DNA from: an uncultured Christensenella sp.
Lineage (GTDB): Bacteria > Bacillota > Clostridia > Christensenellales > Borkfalkiaceae
NCBI GenBank assembly: GCA_910577555.1
Contig: CAJTLF010000003.1
Location: 62,001-126,000, forward strand
Direction of reading: 5' to 3'
Length of the DNA: 64,000 nt
In this document: positions 43,887-52,894 of the stretch, piece by piece
How positions within the stretch are numbered: position 1 is the stretch's first letter
Layout of the letters: each line of letters starts with the position of its first letter
The notes under the pieces: model-generated
What the model was told of the DNA's origin: nothing
Seen by the model: the letters and a program-made list of their open reading frames with translations, nothing else
The model's database searches: none
Program-made: the position numbers and the translations under genes

Positions 43887-45980
43887 TTAAGATAATTTTT
43901 CAAGCAAGCGAAGGTCGATACCCTTATCGCCTATCTTTATTATTTCAACTTTTACGGTGTCGCCGATTTTGACTACGTCTTCCACCTTTTCAACACGCTT
44001 ATCGGAAAGTTTGGAAATGTGAATCATACCGTCTTTACCGGGGGCGAACTCTACGAACGCGCCGAAGTTCAAAATTCTTACTACCGTACCCACGAACATA
44101 TCGCCCACTTCGGGGTCGTGCGCAATGTTAAGAATAATAGCTTTGGCTTTGAGTGCGTTCTCTACAGGACCCACGCAAGCTACGTAGCCGCGTCCGCTGT
44201 CGTCGTCGTTAAACTCGATTTCAGTACCCGTTTCTTCCATAATCTTCTTGATTACGCAGCCCTGCTTACCGATAACGTCGCCGATTTTGTCGGGGTCGAT
44301 TTCAAAGCTGACGATTTTGGGTGCGTAAACGGAAAGCTCGGGAGCGACTTCGGGAACGCATTCGAGCATTTTGGAAAGAATGAACTGTCTGCCTTCGTTA
44401 GCCTGATTGATTGCGGTGTGCATAATCTCTTCGGATATGCCCTTAATCTTGATATCCATCTGGATTGCGGTAATACCCTTAGTAGTACCCGCAACCTTAA
44501 AGTCCATATCGCCAAGGAAGTCTTCAAGTCCCTGAATGTCGGTTAAAACCTTGAACTCGCCCGTTTCCTGATTTTTGATAAGTCCCATTGCCACGCCCGC
44601 TACGGGTGCTTTGATGGGAACGCCGGCGTTCATAAGAGCCATCGTCGAGCCGCAGACGGACGCCATAGACGAAGAGCCGTTTGACGAAGTGATATCGTTT
44701 ACCACTCTTATTGCGTAAGGGAACTCGTCTTCATTGGGAAGTACGGGAATGAGCGCGCGTTCTGCAAGTGCGCCGTGTCCGATTTCGCGTCTGCCGGGGG
44801 AACGGAGAGCTTTTGCTTCGCCCGTGCAATAGCCGGGGAAGTTATACTGGTGCATATATCTTTTGGATGTTTCTTCGTCCAAACCTTCAAGCTTCTGCGC
44901 TTCGCCGAGCATACCCAAGGTGCAGGTTGTAAGCGTCTGGGTTTGTCCTCGGGTGAAGATAGCCGAGCCGTGTACGCGGGGAAGAACGCTCTTTTCGCAC
45001 CAGATGGGGCGTACGTCTTTGAGACCCCTGCCGTCGGGACGGATACCTTTATCGAAAATCTTTGCGCGTACTTTTTCTTTGGTGAGATAGTAAAGGCTGT
45101 CCTTTATCTCGCGCTTGTTGTCGGGATAAATTTCGGCAAAGTGTTCCAAAACTTCCTTTTCAGCCTGATTTTGTCTTTGCTCTCTTTCCTGTCTGTCAAA
45201 AGTATCGATAGCCCAGTCGATTTTTTCGCCTGCGTAAGCGCGCACTTCTTTATCGAGTTCTTCGGGAATGTGGTAAAGTTCGATTTCGAGCTTAGGCTTG
45301 CCGACTTCGGGAACGATTTTTTCTTCGATAAATTTACAGATTTTTTTGATTTCTTCGTGACCGTGCATTATCGCGCCGACCATCTGCTCGTTGGTTACTT
45401 CGTCCGCACCCGCTTCAATCATAAGAATTGCGTCCTTAGTTCCCGCAAGGTTGAGATGAATCGCGCTCTTTTCGCGCTGTGCAAGGTCGGGGTTGATAAC
45501 GTACTTTCCGTCCACCATGCCTACGACTACCGAGCCGGTGGGACCTGCCCAAGGAATATCGGAAATTGCAAGCGCGATAGACGAGCCTATCATTGCAAGG
45601 GGTTCGGGCGAGATATCGGGTTCAACCGAAAGAGCCTGAGCCGTTACCACTACGTCGTTAAAAAGACCTTTGGGGAAAAGCGGACGAAGGGGTCTGTCGA
45701 TTAAGCGGGCGGTTAAAATCGCCTTGTCGCTTGCTCTGCCTTCGCGTTTTTTGAATCCGCCGGGGATTTTGCCTACGGCATACATCTTCTCTTCGTAGTC
45801 TACCTGCAAGGGGAAGAAATCCATTCCGTCGCGGGGAGCCGCCGACATACATACCGAAACCATTACCACGGTTTCGCCGCATTTTACCACGCATGAGCCG
45901 TTAGTCTGTTCTGCGTATTTGCCCGTTTCGACGATAACTTCTCTGCCGCCGATTTTGAGCTTGAATTGTTTGTTGTTCAT
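43887..45980 (-). CDS. pnp: Polynucleotide phosphorylase
   Basis: 697 residues. Two RNase PH-like domains with an alpha-helical linker: IDRPLRPLFPKG and SPGRREIGHGALAERAL, and the second catalytic core (ITSSNGSSSMASVCG, DIQGLEDFLGDMDFKVAGT). Then a KH domain (DVIGKQGCVIKKI) and an S1 domain (GDMFVGTVVRILNFGAFV). It degrades RNA 3' to 5' using phosphate. Encoded behind rpsO, the usual order. Start supported by AAGGAG upstream. Confidence 0.98.
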   Translation of the reverse strand: MNNKQFKLKIGGREVIVETGKYAEQTNGSCVVKCGETVVMVSVCMSAAPRDGMDFFPLQVDYEEKMYAVGKIPGGFKKREGRASDKAILTARLIDRPLRPLFPKGLFNDVVVTAQALSVEPDISPEPLAMIGSSIALAISDIPWAGPTGSVVVGMVDGKYVINPDLAQREKSAIHLNLAGTKDAILMIEAGADEVTNEQMVGAIMHGHEEIKKICKFIEEKIVPEVGKPKLEIELYHIPEELDKEVRAYAGEKIDWAIDTFDRQEREQRQNQAEKEVLEHFAEIYPDNKREIKDSLYYLTKEKVRAKIFDKGIRPDGRGLKDVRPIWCEKSVLPRVHGSAIFTRGQTQTLTTCTLGMLGEAQKLEGLDEETSKRYMHQYNFPGYCTGEAKALRSPGRREIGHGALAERALIPVLPNEDEFPYAIRVVNDITSSNGSSSMASVCGSTMALMNAGVPIKAPVAGVAMGLIKNQETGEFKVLTDIQGLEDFLGDMDFKVAGTTKGITAIQMDIKIKGISEEIMHTAINQANEGRQFILSKMLECVPEVAPELSVYAPKIVSFEIDPDKIGDVIGKQGCVIKKIMEETGTEIEFNDDDSGRGYVACVGPVENALKAKAIILNIAHDPEVGDMFVGTVVRILNFGAFVEFAPGKDGMIHISKLSDKRVEKVEDVVKIGDTVKVEIIKIGDKGIDLRLLEKLS

Positions 45981-46009
45981 TAAATCCTGTTCTCCTTTTC
46001 CGTTCTTGT

Positions 46010-46028
46010 GCCCGTAACGCCCGTTACG
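46010..46028 (-). promoter_or_regulatory. Hairpin in the pnp leader
   Basis: CCGTAACGGGCGTTACGG can fold into a compact stem in the 5' leader of pnp, between the rpsO terminator and the ribosome site. In enterobacteria pnp is autoregulated through a leader stem; similarity in function here is speculation. Confidence 0.35.
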
Positions 46029-46042
46029 GACGGTTTTTTAAG

Positions 46043-46075
46043 AAAAAAAGAGCGTACTAAAACGACGCTCTTTTT
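46043..46075 (-). terminator. Terminator of rpsO
   Basis: AAAAAAGAGCGT pairs with ACGCTCTTTTTT across a 9-nt loop just behind the rpsO stop, with a T7 tail on the minus strand. Confidence 0.85.
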
Positions 46076-46078
46076 TAA

Positions 46079-46333
46079 TTACTTTCTTAAACCCAGCGCG
46101 GCAACGATAGCACGGTATCTTTCGATGTCCTTGCTTTTAAGATAGTCGAGAAGTCCTCTGCGGCGACCTACCATCTTTAAAAGACCGCGGCGGGAATGGT
46201 TATCGTGGATATGCTCTTTAAGGTGGTCGTTAAGGTGGTTGATTCTCTCGGTTAAAAGAGCAATCTGCACTTCGGGCGAACCGGTGTCCCCTTCCTTAGT
46301 AGCGTACTTTGCGATAATTTCCTGCTTTTCCAT
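46079..46333 (-). CDS. rpsO: Ribosomal protein S15
   Basis: 84 residues, slightly short at the N terminus compared with the usual 88-89. Conserved sequence: TGSPEVQIALLTERI, NDHLKEHIHDNHSRRG and LLKMVGRRRGLLDYL. It binds 16S rRNA helices 20-22 early in 30S assembly. A strong Shine-Dalgarno (AGGAGG) precedes it. It has its own promoter downstream of hemZ and a leader containing a terminator-like hairpin. Confidence 0.97.
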   Translation of the reverse strand: MEKQEIIAKYATKEGDTGSPEVQIALLTERINHLNDHLKEHIHDNHSRRGLLKMVGRRRGLLDYLKSKDIERYRAIVAALGLRK

Positions 46334-46361
46334 TTGCTTTATCCTCCTATGGAATTATTTG

Positions 46362-46401
46362 CGAAAAACAAAGCTCGGCGTCGAGTGGTCGCTCAGCTTT
46401 G
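46362..46401 (-). promoter_or_regulatory. Terminator-like hairpin in the rpsO leader (possible attenuator / S15 site)
   Basis: CAAAGCT pairs with AGCTTTG, with an inner GAGC/CTC-rich arm, followed on the minus strand by TTTTT. A promoter lies upstream of the hairpin (46418-46446) and the rpsO ribosome site lies downstream, so the hairpin is inside the rpsO leader and not merely the end of hemZ. Confidence 0.5.
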
Positions 46402-46417
46402 TAACCGTAACAGGAAT

Positions 46418-46446
46418 ATTTTACCACAACCTTTTTGAAAAGGCAA
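46418..46446 (-). promoter_or_regulatory. Promoter of rpsO
   Basis: TTGCCT (46441-46446), a 17-nt spacer and TAAAAT (46418-46423) on the minus strand; start predicted near 46411, leader ~78 nt. Confidence 0.65.
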
Positions 46447-46459
46447 ACGATTTAATGGA

Positions 46460-47821
46460 TTATTCAAAAAGGTTTTTTCTGTCCGCAATGATTTTTTCAA
46501 GTTTTGCGATATAAGTCGGGATATCCTTGGGCGTGGCGTAGCGTTCTATCCTGTCTTCGTCGCCGAACAGCCGCTTGGAAATTGCGTTCGCGCCCACGGC
46601 GATATTGTCCGTAATCTCTTCCATTACGTCGATATTGTATACGCACGCCTTGCCGCGTATTGCCCAGCCCACGTTTTCAAACCCGCCCGCCTGATACTTC
46701 TGGCGGTACAGATAATAAGGCTCGTAGCCGGCCGCAGTAAGCTTTTCGCGGGAAATATTTATCATTTCGCCTATGCCCGCGACGAAAAGTTTTTTCGTAT
46801 TCTCTTTCAATTTTGCGCCCGATTTAAGCGAGAGCGTATGCACTGTGATAGCCGCGGGGGAAAGACTTATCGCCCTTTCCAGAGAGTAAGCAAAGTCTTC
46901 CGCCGTTTCGTCCGCAAGCCCCGCGATTAAATCGATATTGATATCGAACCCGTATTTTTCCGCCATAGCGTAGGCTGAAAGAGTTTGCTCGGCAGTGTGC
47001 TTTCTGCCTATCTTTTTAAGCGTTTCGTCGTTGAAGGTCTGCGGATTTACGCAAATGCGGTTTACGCCGTATTCCTTTGCAAGCGCGCACTTTTCTTCGG
47101 TGAAAACGTCAGGTCTGCCCGCTTCGACAGTATACTCGAAGTTACTGCCGAAAAGCTCGTTAATTGCGGCATATATGGGGGTCAATTGCGCGTTATCGAG
47201 CACGAACGGAGTGCCGCCGCCTATATAAACGCTGCGCAGATTATCAATAAACGGCTTTATAGAATACAGTTCTTTTACAATGCAGTTTACGTATTCTCCG
47301 ACGAATTTACGGGTGTTTTCTATGGGTGCGGTAATGAACGAGCAGTAGTCGCATTTGCTCGGGCAAAAGGGCAAACTCACGTACAAATCCTGTCCGCCCT
47401 TTTTATAAAAACCTTTCTGCACTTCGAGAATTTTCTTCACGAGCGCGGTGTTTTCGGGCGAAACGCAAGCATCGGAAAACAATTTTTCAAAATCCCTGCC
47501 GTCGGCAATTTCGTTGTAGGCGAGCTTAGTCGGACGTATTCCCGTCAGCGCGCCCCACGGCAACGACTTACCTTTAGCCGACGAAATTACTTTGTAAAAG
47601 GCAAGCTTGCAGGAACGCTTTGCAAGACGCTTGAAAACGAGTTCGTCGTCCGCCTTGTATTCTTCTTCGAAATCGTAAAACCTGCCAGCATATTCAATCG
47701 AATTAAAAAATTTCCCGCACGAAGATGAAAAATAATGCGTAAAATCTTCGTCTTCGCAATCGAAAGCACGGATTACGAGCATTATTTCTTCGCGCAGGGC
47801 TTCGCAATTAGTATTTAACAT
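46460..47821 (-). CDS. hemZ: Coproporphyrinogen dehydrogenase-like radical SAM protein HemZ
   Basis: 453 residues. N-terminal ~150-residue HemZ-specific domain (SLPWGALTGIRPTKL is a marker). Radical SAM core with CPSKCDYCSF cluster motif (CX3CX2C), GGGTP glycine-rich strand (YIGGGTPF), and QTFNDETLKKIGR, typical of the HemN superfamily. HemZ is annotated as an oxygen-independent coproporphyrinogen III oxidase homologue, but no other heme genes occur here, so the true substrate is uncertain. The stop of the upstream MBL-fold gene touches its start. Confidence 0.9.
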   Translation of the reverse strand: MLNTNCEALREEIMLVIRAFDCEDEDFTHYFSSSCGKFFNSIEYAGRFYDFEEEYKADDELVFKRLAKRSCKLAFYKVISSAKGKSLPWGALTGIRPTKLAYNEIADGRDFEKLFSDACVSPENTALVKKILEVQKGFYKKGGQDLYVSLPFCPSKCDYCSFITAPIENTRKFVGEYVNCIVKELYSIKPFIDNLRSVYIGGGTPFVLDNAQLTPIYAAINELFGSNFEYTVEAGRPDVFTEEKCALAKEYGVNRICVNPQTFNDETLKKIGRKHTAEQTLSAYAMAEKYGFDINIDLIAGLADETAEDFAYSLERAISLSPAAITVHTLSLKSGAKLKENTKKLFVAGIGEMINISREKLTAAGYEPYYLYRQKYQAGGFENVGWAIRGKACVYNIDVMEEITDNIAVGANAISKRLFGDEDRIERYATPKDIPTYIAKLEKIIADRKNLFE

Positions 47822-48429
47822 TAAATGTTCCTTAAATAGGGATTAGTTTGTTTTTCGCGGGTGAGCGTGGAATTTGCGCCGTGTCCGCAATAAATATCGT
47901 ATTCGCCGTCGAGAGCAACAAGGCGATTTAAGCTTTCGGCCAATTCCGAAAAATTACCCGTAGGCAAATCCCACCTGCCGACGCCGCCCGCAAATAGCGT
48001 GTCGCCCGTAAACAGTGCGTTTTCCGCAATAATGCACGAACTGCCCGCGGTATGTCCCGCGGTAGCGATAACCTTGAATTTTATTCCGCACTCTTCGAAC
48101 TCTTCGCCGTCGCGGAAGGTACGGGCAATTTTAAAATCAGGCACCTGCACGCCGCCGAAAAGACCTAAATACTCCTTGCTGAAAATAAGCTCTTTTTCGC
48201 GTTCGTTGCAGTATATATGCGCACCGTTTTTAAAAAGTACGCCGCAACCGCCCACGTGGTCGAAGTGTCCGTGAGTGAGCAAAACGCAACTACATTTAAG
48301 CCCGTTATCGCTTAAAACGTCCGCTATGTGCGGCTCGGCAGGGTCTATTACGACGGCAGTTTTGCCGTCCGCCGTGAGAATATAAGAGTTACTGCCGAAG
48401 CCATGCGGGGTTACTTTTATTATTTTCAT
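47821..48429 (-). CDS. Metallo-beta-lactamase fold hydrolase (glyoxalase II-like)
   Basis: 202 residues. Metal-binding HGHFDH at about 53-58, further ligands His in ATAGHTAGS and Asp in LFTGDTLFAGG, and the C-terminal His in YCGHGANST. This short, YcbL/glyoxalase II-like type is commonly found between relA and hemZ in clostridia. Probably a thioester hydrolase; substrate unproven. Confidence 0.9.
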   Translation of the reverse strand: MKIIKVTPHGFGSNSYILTADGKTAVVIDPAEPHIADVLSDNGLKCSCVLLTHGHFDHVGGCGVLFKNGAHIYCNEREKELIFSKEYLGLFGGVQVPDFKIARTFRDGEEFEECGIKFKVIATAGHTAGSSCIIAENALFTGDTLFAGGVGRWDLPTGNFSELAESLNRLVALDGEYDIYCGHGANSTLTREKQTNPYLRNI

Positions 48430-48430
48430 A

Positions 48431-50560
48431 TCAATTGAAGGTTCTGAATACGTCTATAACGTGCTTGTCACGCTTTAAACGGTTTATCAAAAGGTCTATA
48501 TCAGAGCGACGGTTGAGCTTTATTCTGACTTCCACTTCCGCCTGCTTATCCTTGTTTATTCTGCCGTTAATCTGCGTGAAAGACAGGCGCATTGCCGAAA
48601 TTTCGGCTATTACGAATGCCGTCAACCCGTCGTAGTTATCCGCCACCACCTTTATTCCCGCAAGGAAGTCCGCGTCGATATCGCCCGTCCACTGCGCGGG
48701 CTGTAAGCGGTTGGGGTCAAGGTCGGAAAGGTTGGTGCAGTCCGTTCTGTGAACTATAACGCCCCTGCCGTGGGAAACGAAGCCTACGATTTCATCGCCG
48801 GGGACGGGGTTACAGCAGTGCGCGAATTTGACGAGAAGTCCGCCCATTCCCTTTACGGTTACGCTACCCGCGGGAGTGTGCTTTAATTTACCCGAATCGA
48901 CCACTTCGACTGGCTTGGGAACTTCCTTCTTATAGTAGTCGATTAGCTTGAAAATAATCTGGTTTACGCCTACCGCGCCGTAACCGACGGACGCCATCAT
49001 TTCGTTTACGGAACTGAAAACGAGCTTATTTGATAATTTTTTAAACGAGCTTTCGTTCAATAAATCGTCGAGCTTGTAGCCCCTGCGCTTGGCTTCGGCT
49101 TCGAGCATAGTGCGACCCGTTTTGGCGTTTTCTTCCTTCATTTCACGCTTGAAGAACTGACGGATTTTCGCCTTTGCCGAACCCGATTTTACGAATTTGA
49201 GCCAATCCCACGACGGACCTTTGCTGTTCGACTGCGTTAGAATTTCAACCACGTCGCCAGTGGTAAGCTGTGAATTGAGCGCGACTATTTTACCGTTTAC
49301 CTTTGCTCCGACGCATTTATTGCCCACTTCGGAGTGAATGGCGTAAGCAAAATCCACGGGAGTTGCTTCGAGCGGCAGAGAAATTACTTTGCCCTGCGGC
49401 GTAAACACCAAAAGCTCGTTGTCGTAAAGGTCGTTTTTAAGGCTGTCAACGAACTCTTTCGACTCGTTTAAACTGCCCTGCCAGTCCATTACGTCGCGAA
49501 TCCACGAAAGGCGCGCGTCGAAATTGTTTTCGTTGGACTTCTGCTCCTTATACTTCCAGTGCGCGGCGATGCCGTATTCAGCCATTTTGTGCATTTCCAC
49601 GGTACGAATCTGAATTTCGAAAAACTGACCGAAATTGGTTACGACCGTCGTATGCAACGACTGATACATATTGCGCTTTGGCGTGGCGATGTAGTCCTTA
49701 ATCCTACCGGGAACGGGTTTCCACTGCTTGTGGATTTTACCGAGAATTTCGTAACATTCTTCGGTAGTATCTACGATTACGCGCACGGCGGTTAGGTCGT
49801 AAATCTGGTCTATCGTCTTGCCCTGATTTTTCATTTTGCGGTATATGGAGTAAAAATGCTTGGGTCTGCCCAACACTTCGCCCTTTATATCGCTCTCTTC
49901 GAGTATTTTTTTTATCTGCTCGACGACGAAATCCACAAAAGATTTTCTGTCGCGCAATTCCTGATTGATATTCGTTACCAAAAACTCGTACGCTTCGGGG
50001 TCGAGATATTTAAGGCACAAATCTTCAAGCTCGCACTTAATCTGCGAAATACCCAGTCTGCCCGCAAGCGGCGTAAAAATTTCAAGCGTTTCCTTTGCAA
50101 TGCGCTGTTGCCTTTCGTTGGAAAGATAGTTCAACGAGCGCATATTGTGCAATCTGTCCGCAAGCTTGATAATTATTACGCGCACGTCGTTAGCCATTGC
50201 GACGAAAATCTTTCTGAAATTTTCCGCGTCTTCTTCTTCGTGGGTGCGGAAATGAATTTTATCGAGCTTTGTAACGCCGTCGACAAGAGTCATTATCTCC
50301 CTGCCGAAACGACGCTGTATATCGTCTTCCGTTGCGGGAGTATCTTCTACGACGTCGTGCAGGAATGCGGCGGCTACGGTAGGCGTATCAAGCCCCAAAT
50401 CGATTAATATTTCCGCCACGGCGCAAGGGTGAGAAAAATACGGCTCGCCTGACGCGCGTTTTTGCCCGCTGTGCATAGTACGGGCGTATTCGTACGCGGA
50501 AAGCAACAGCACCGCATCTTCCGCAGAATAATTTTTGCGTATCTTTTCCAAAATATCCAT
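48431..50560 (-). CDS. relA: (p)ppGpp synthetase/hydrolase, RelA/SpoT family
   Basis: 709 residues, the full bifunctional architecture: HD hydrolase (AAFLHDVVEDTPAT, with HD pair), synthetase (GRPKHFYSIYRKM, YDLTAVRVIV, YQSLHTTV), TGS (LLVFTPQGKVISLP), helical region, zinc-finger-like CC (FAHCCNPVPGD), and ACT. It makes and degrades the alarmone in response to starvation. Hydrolase residues appear intact. Coupled with recJ (adjacent, start and stop sharing a base). Confidence 0.96.
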   Translation of the reverse strand: MDILEKIRKNYSAEDAVLLLSAYEYARTMHSGQKRASGEPYFSHPCAVAEILIDLGLDTPTVAAAFLHDVVEDTPATEDDIQRRFGREIMTLVDGVTKLDKIHFRTHEEEDAENFRKIFVAMANDVRVIIIKLADRLHNMRSLNYLSNERQQRIAKETLEIFTPLAGRLGISQIKCELEDLCLKYLDPEAYEFLVTNINQELRDRKSFVDFVVEQIKKILEESDIKGEVLGRPKHFYSIYRKMKNQGKTIDQIYDLTAVRVIVDTTEECYEILGKIHKQWKPVPGRIKDYIATPKRNMYQSLHTTVVTNFGQFFEIQIRTVEMHKMAEYGIAAHWKYKEQKSNENNFDARLSWIRDVMDWQGSLNESKEFVDSLKNDLYDNELLVFTPQGKVISLPLEATPVDFAYAIHSEVGNKCVGAKVNGKIVALNSQLTTGDVVEILTQSNSKGPSWDWLKFVKSGSAKAKIRQFFKREMKEENAKTGRTMLEAEAKRRGYKLDDLLNESSFKKLSNKLVFSSVNEMMASVGYGAVGVNQIIFKLIDYYKKEVPKPVEVVDSGKLKHTPAGSVTVKGMGGLLVKFAHCCNPVPGDEIVGFVSHGRGVIVHRTDCTNLSDLDPNRLQPAQWTGDIDADFLAGIKVVADNYDGLTAFVIAEISAMRLSFTQINGRINKDKQAEVEVRIKLNRRSDIDLLINRLKRDKHVIDVFRTFN

Positions 50561-52854
50561 CAGCCGTTTTTCACCCCCTTTACTATATTATATAATTCCG
50601 AATTTTCGAGCTTTGATTTAACGCCCTTATTTACGCGCAGAGAGCCGCTGTCAAAAGCAATAAGTCCTAACTGAACGAACACCGAAAGCGCAAACGCAGT
50701 CTGCAACGGATTTGCAAAGCTGTGATTTTTAACGACTTCGTAAACGGTCCCGCCTTCAAATGCGCCCGTATTGTTTGCAAAGTGCGCAAATATGGATAAA
50801 AGCTCGTCTCTCTCGCAAGACAATTCGTTCAGAAAAGACGGATATTCAGCCCCCTGTACCTTATAAACTTCTACACCGTTTAAATTTTCAAGGCGCATAC
50901 CGAAGGTTTCGTTTAAAATTATCGCCCGTTTAAAGCCGTTTAAATCGGCGTCTGCGGAAGGCGCGAATAAGACCGTTTTCGAAAAACTGCGCAACGACGG
51001 CACGAATATATTGCAATCGAGATTTTTAACGCCGGAAACCAAATTTAACCCGTTTTCGTCCCACGCAATAAAAACGGTTCCCTCTTCTTCCGAAGCGGCA
51101 AAATCCGCGGCTTTACTAATCGGCAAAACGGGAATATTCCCCGAGCTTTCGCAAGATAGCGTTTCAAGATAACTCAAAGCAAGTTCTTCGCTTGCCGAGA
51201 TGAAGGCGCGTTTATCGTAAACGACGTCGCGCACGAAACCTTTTACCGTTTCCTTACCGCGAAAAACAGACACGTTGTACTCAAACACTAACCGTTTAGA
51301 AATCTCGCTTTCGAGCAACTTTTTATGCTTGAGACCGCCGAAATACATAAGTTCGAGCTTGTCGCTTTTTAACGATAAATGCGTGGATTTTATCCTTTTC
51401 GTGGGCAACGCAGTTTCTTCTACCGCAAATAGCGGACGGCGGTTTCCTACGCCGAACGGCTCTAAAAGCTCAAGCTCCTTTACGAATTTTTGGTTATACG
51501 CACCGTCAAGCGTGCCGTTTATAAAAATTACGGGTGCAAAATCTTCTTCCGAATAATTTGAACGCATATATTCGTCGAGAGCGCGTTCAAGATTTTCAAA
51601 ATTGTCTTCGGTAACGTTTACCCCCGCCGCCTGCGAATGTCCGCCGAATTCGGAAATATATTGCGAACAGGCTTTTAATGCTTCGAAAACGTTGACCCCG
51701 TCAATTGAACGGGCAGAGCCTTTAAGCGTATCGCCGCGTTTAACGAATAAGATTGCGGGGCGCGAAAACTCGTCTACTATACGCGCCGCAACGATACCGA
51801 CAAAACCCGAGTTCCAATTTTCGTTACAAAGGAGTATTATTCTGCCGCAAGAGCCTTTTTCCCTAATCATACGCTTCGCGTCCGCGTAGAGCTCGTCACA
51901 ACATTTCTGACGCGCTACGTTGTACTCGGAAAGTCGGTTTGAAAGTTCGATAATTTTATTCTCGTCGCGCTCGGCAAACAGTTCCAACGCCGCTTTTGCG
52001 TCGTTCATTCTCCCGGCCGCGTTTATTTTCGGTGCAAGAGTGAAAGCAAGCGTCTGCGAAGTTACCGTATCCTGTTTGCTTAAAAACTGCGCGTAGTTTT
52101 TTGCGGGACGCTCGTTTATTAACTTCAGCCCTTCGTAAACAATATCGCGGTTTTCTCCCGTAAGCGGCACGCTGTCCGCAACCGTTGCTATTGCGGCGTA
52201 ATCGAGATATTTATATCCCGAGTCGCCGTTGAGTGCGCAACCGACCTTGAAAGCTACGCCCGCGCCGCAAAGATTATCGTAAATGTAGTCGTCGTTAAAC
52301 TTAGGGTTTATACATATGCAATCGGGAATTTTATCGGGCAGTTCGTGATGGTCGGTAACTATTACTTCCGCGCCTAATTCCTTTATATATTCAACCTGTT
52401 CCGCGCAGGATATACCGCAGTCTACGGTAATTACGAGTTGCGGAAAGTATTCGTCGAAAACGCGGTCTATAAGCTCGTTTGAAAGACCGTACCCGTCCTT
52501 TCTTTCGGGTACTACAACGAAAGGCTCGATTCCGAAATCACGCAGTGCGCCGCGCATAATGGTTGACGCGCAAATACCGTCCGCATCGTAATCGCCGTAC
52601 ACCAAAACGACCCAGCCTTCGTCTCTGGCTGTGGTAATCAAATCCACCGCCTGACGCATACCGCTCATATTAAAGGGTGAAATAAAGTGTGATTTGGACG
52701 GAGACATAAATTTATTTACGGCGTCCTTATCCCTTATTCCCCTGCCGTACAATATCCGAACGGTTTCTTCGCAGAGATTGCACTCGCGGGCGAGCGTGCG
52801 CACAGTATTAAGTTGTTCTTCCGAAAGCGTAAACTCGGGTACAATTCTCTTCAT
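50560..52854 (-). CDS. recJ: Single-strand DNA exonuclease RecJ
   Basis: 764 residues, longer than the E. coli form (577) but within the Firmicute range. DHH motifs: VYGDYDADGICAST, VTVDCGIS, VTDHHELPD; DHHA1 region GGHSQAAGV; OB fold (~450-550), followed by a C-terminal extension (~200 residues) as in Bacillus-type RecJ. It degrades 5'-ended single-stranded DNA in recombination and mismatch repair. The start lies 8-11 nt behind a terminator hairpin and has no Shine-Dalgarno. Confidence 0.95.
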   Translation of the reverse strand: MKRIVPEFTLSEEQLNTVRTLARECNLCEETVRILYGRGIRDKDAVNKFMSPSKSHFISPFNMSGMRQAVDLITTARDEGWVVLVYGDYDADGICASTIMRGALRDFGIEPFVVVPERKDGYGLSNELIDRVFDEYFPQLVITVDCGISCAEQVEYIKELGAEVIVTDHHELPDKIPDCICINPKFNDDYIYDNLCGAGVAFKVGCALNGDSGYKYLDYAAIATVADSVPLTGENRDIVYEGLKLINERPAKNYAQFLSKQDTVTSQTLAFTLAPKINAAGRMNDAKAALELFAERDENKIIELSNRLSEYNVARQKCCDELYADAKRMIREKGSCGRIILLCNENWNSGFVGIVAARIVDEFSRPAILFVKRGDTLKGSARSIDGVNVFEALKACSQYISEFGGHSQAAGVNVTEDNFENLERALDEYMRSNYSEEDFAPVIFINGTLDGAYNQKFVKELELLEPFGVGNRRPLFAVEETALPTKRIKSTHLSLKSDKLELMYFGGLKHKKLLESEISKRLVFEYNVSVFRGKETVKGFVRDVVYDKRAFISASEELALSYLETLSCESSGNIPVLPISKAADFAASEEEGTVFIAWDENGLNLVSGVKNLDCNIFVPSLRSFSKTVLFAPSADADLNGFKRAIILNETFGMRLENLNGVEVYKVQGAEYPSFLNELSCERDELLSIFAHFANNTGAFEGGTVYEVVKNHSFANPLQTAFALSVFVQLGLIAFDSGSLRVNKGVKSKLENSELYNIVKGVKNG

Positions 52855-52856
52855 AA

Positions 52857-52884
52857 ACGCAAAAAGGCGGGTTGCCCCGCCTGA
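52857..52884 (-). terminator. Terminator between secF and recJ
   Basis: AGGCGGGGCAACCCGCCT folds to a 7-bp stem followed on the minus strand by TTTTTGCG. The recJ ATG comes almost immediately after, so recJ must depend on readthrough or an overlapping promoter. Confidence 0.8.
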
Positions 52885-52894
52885 TTTTTATTTT

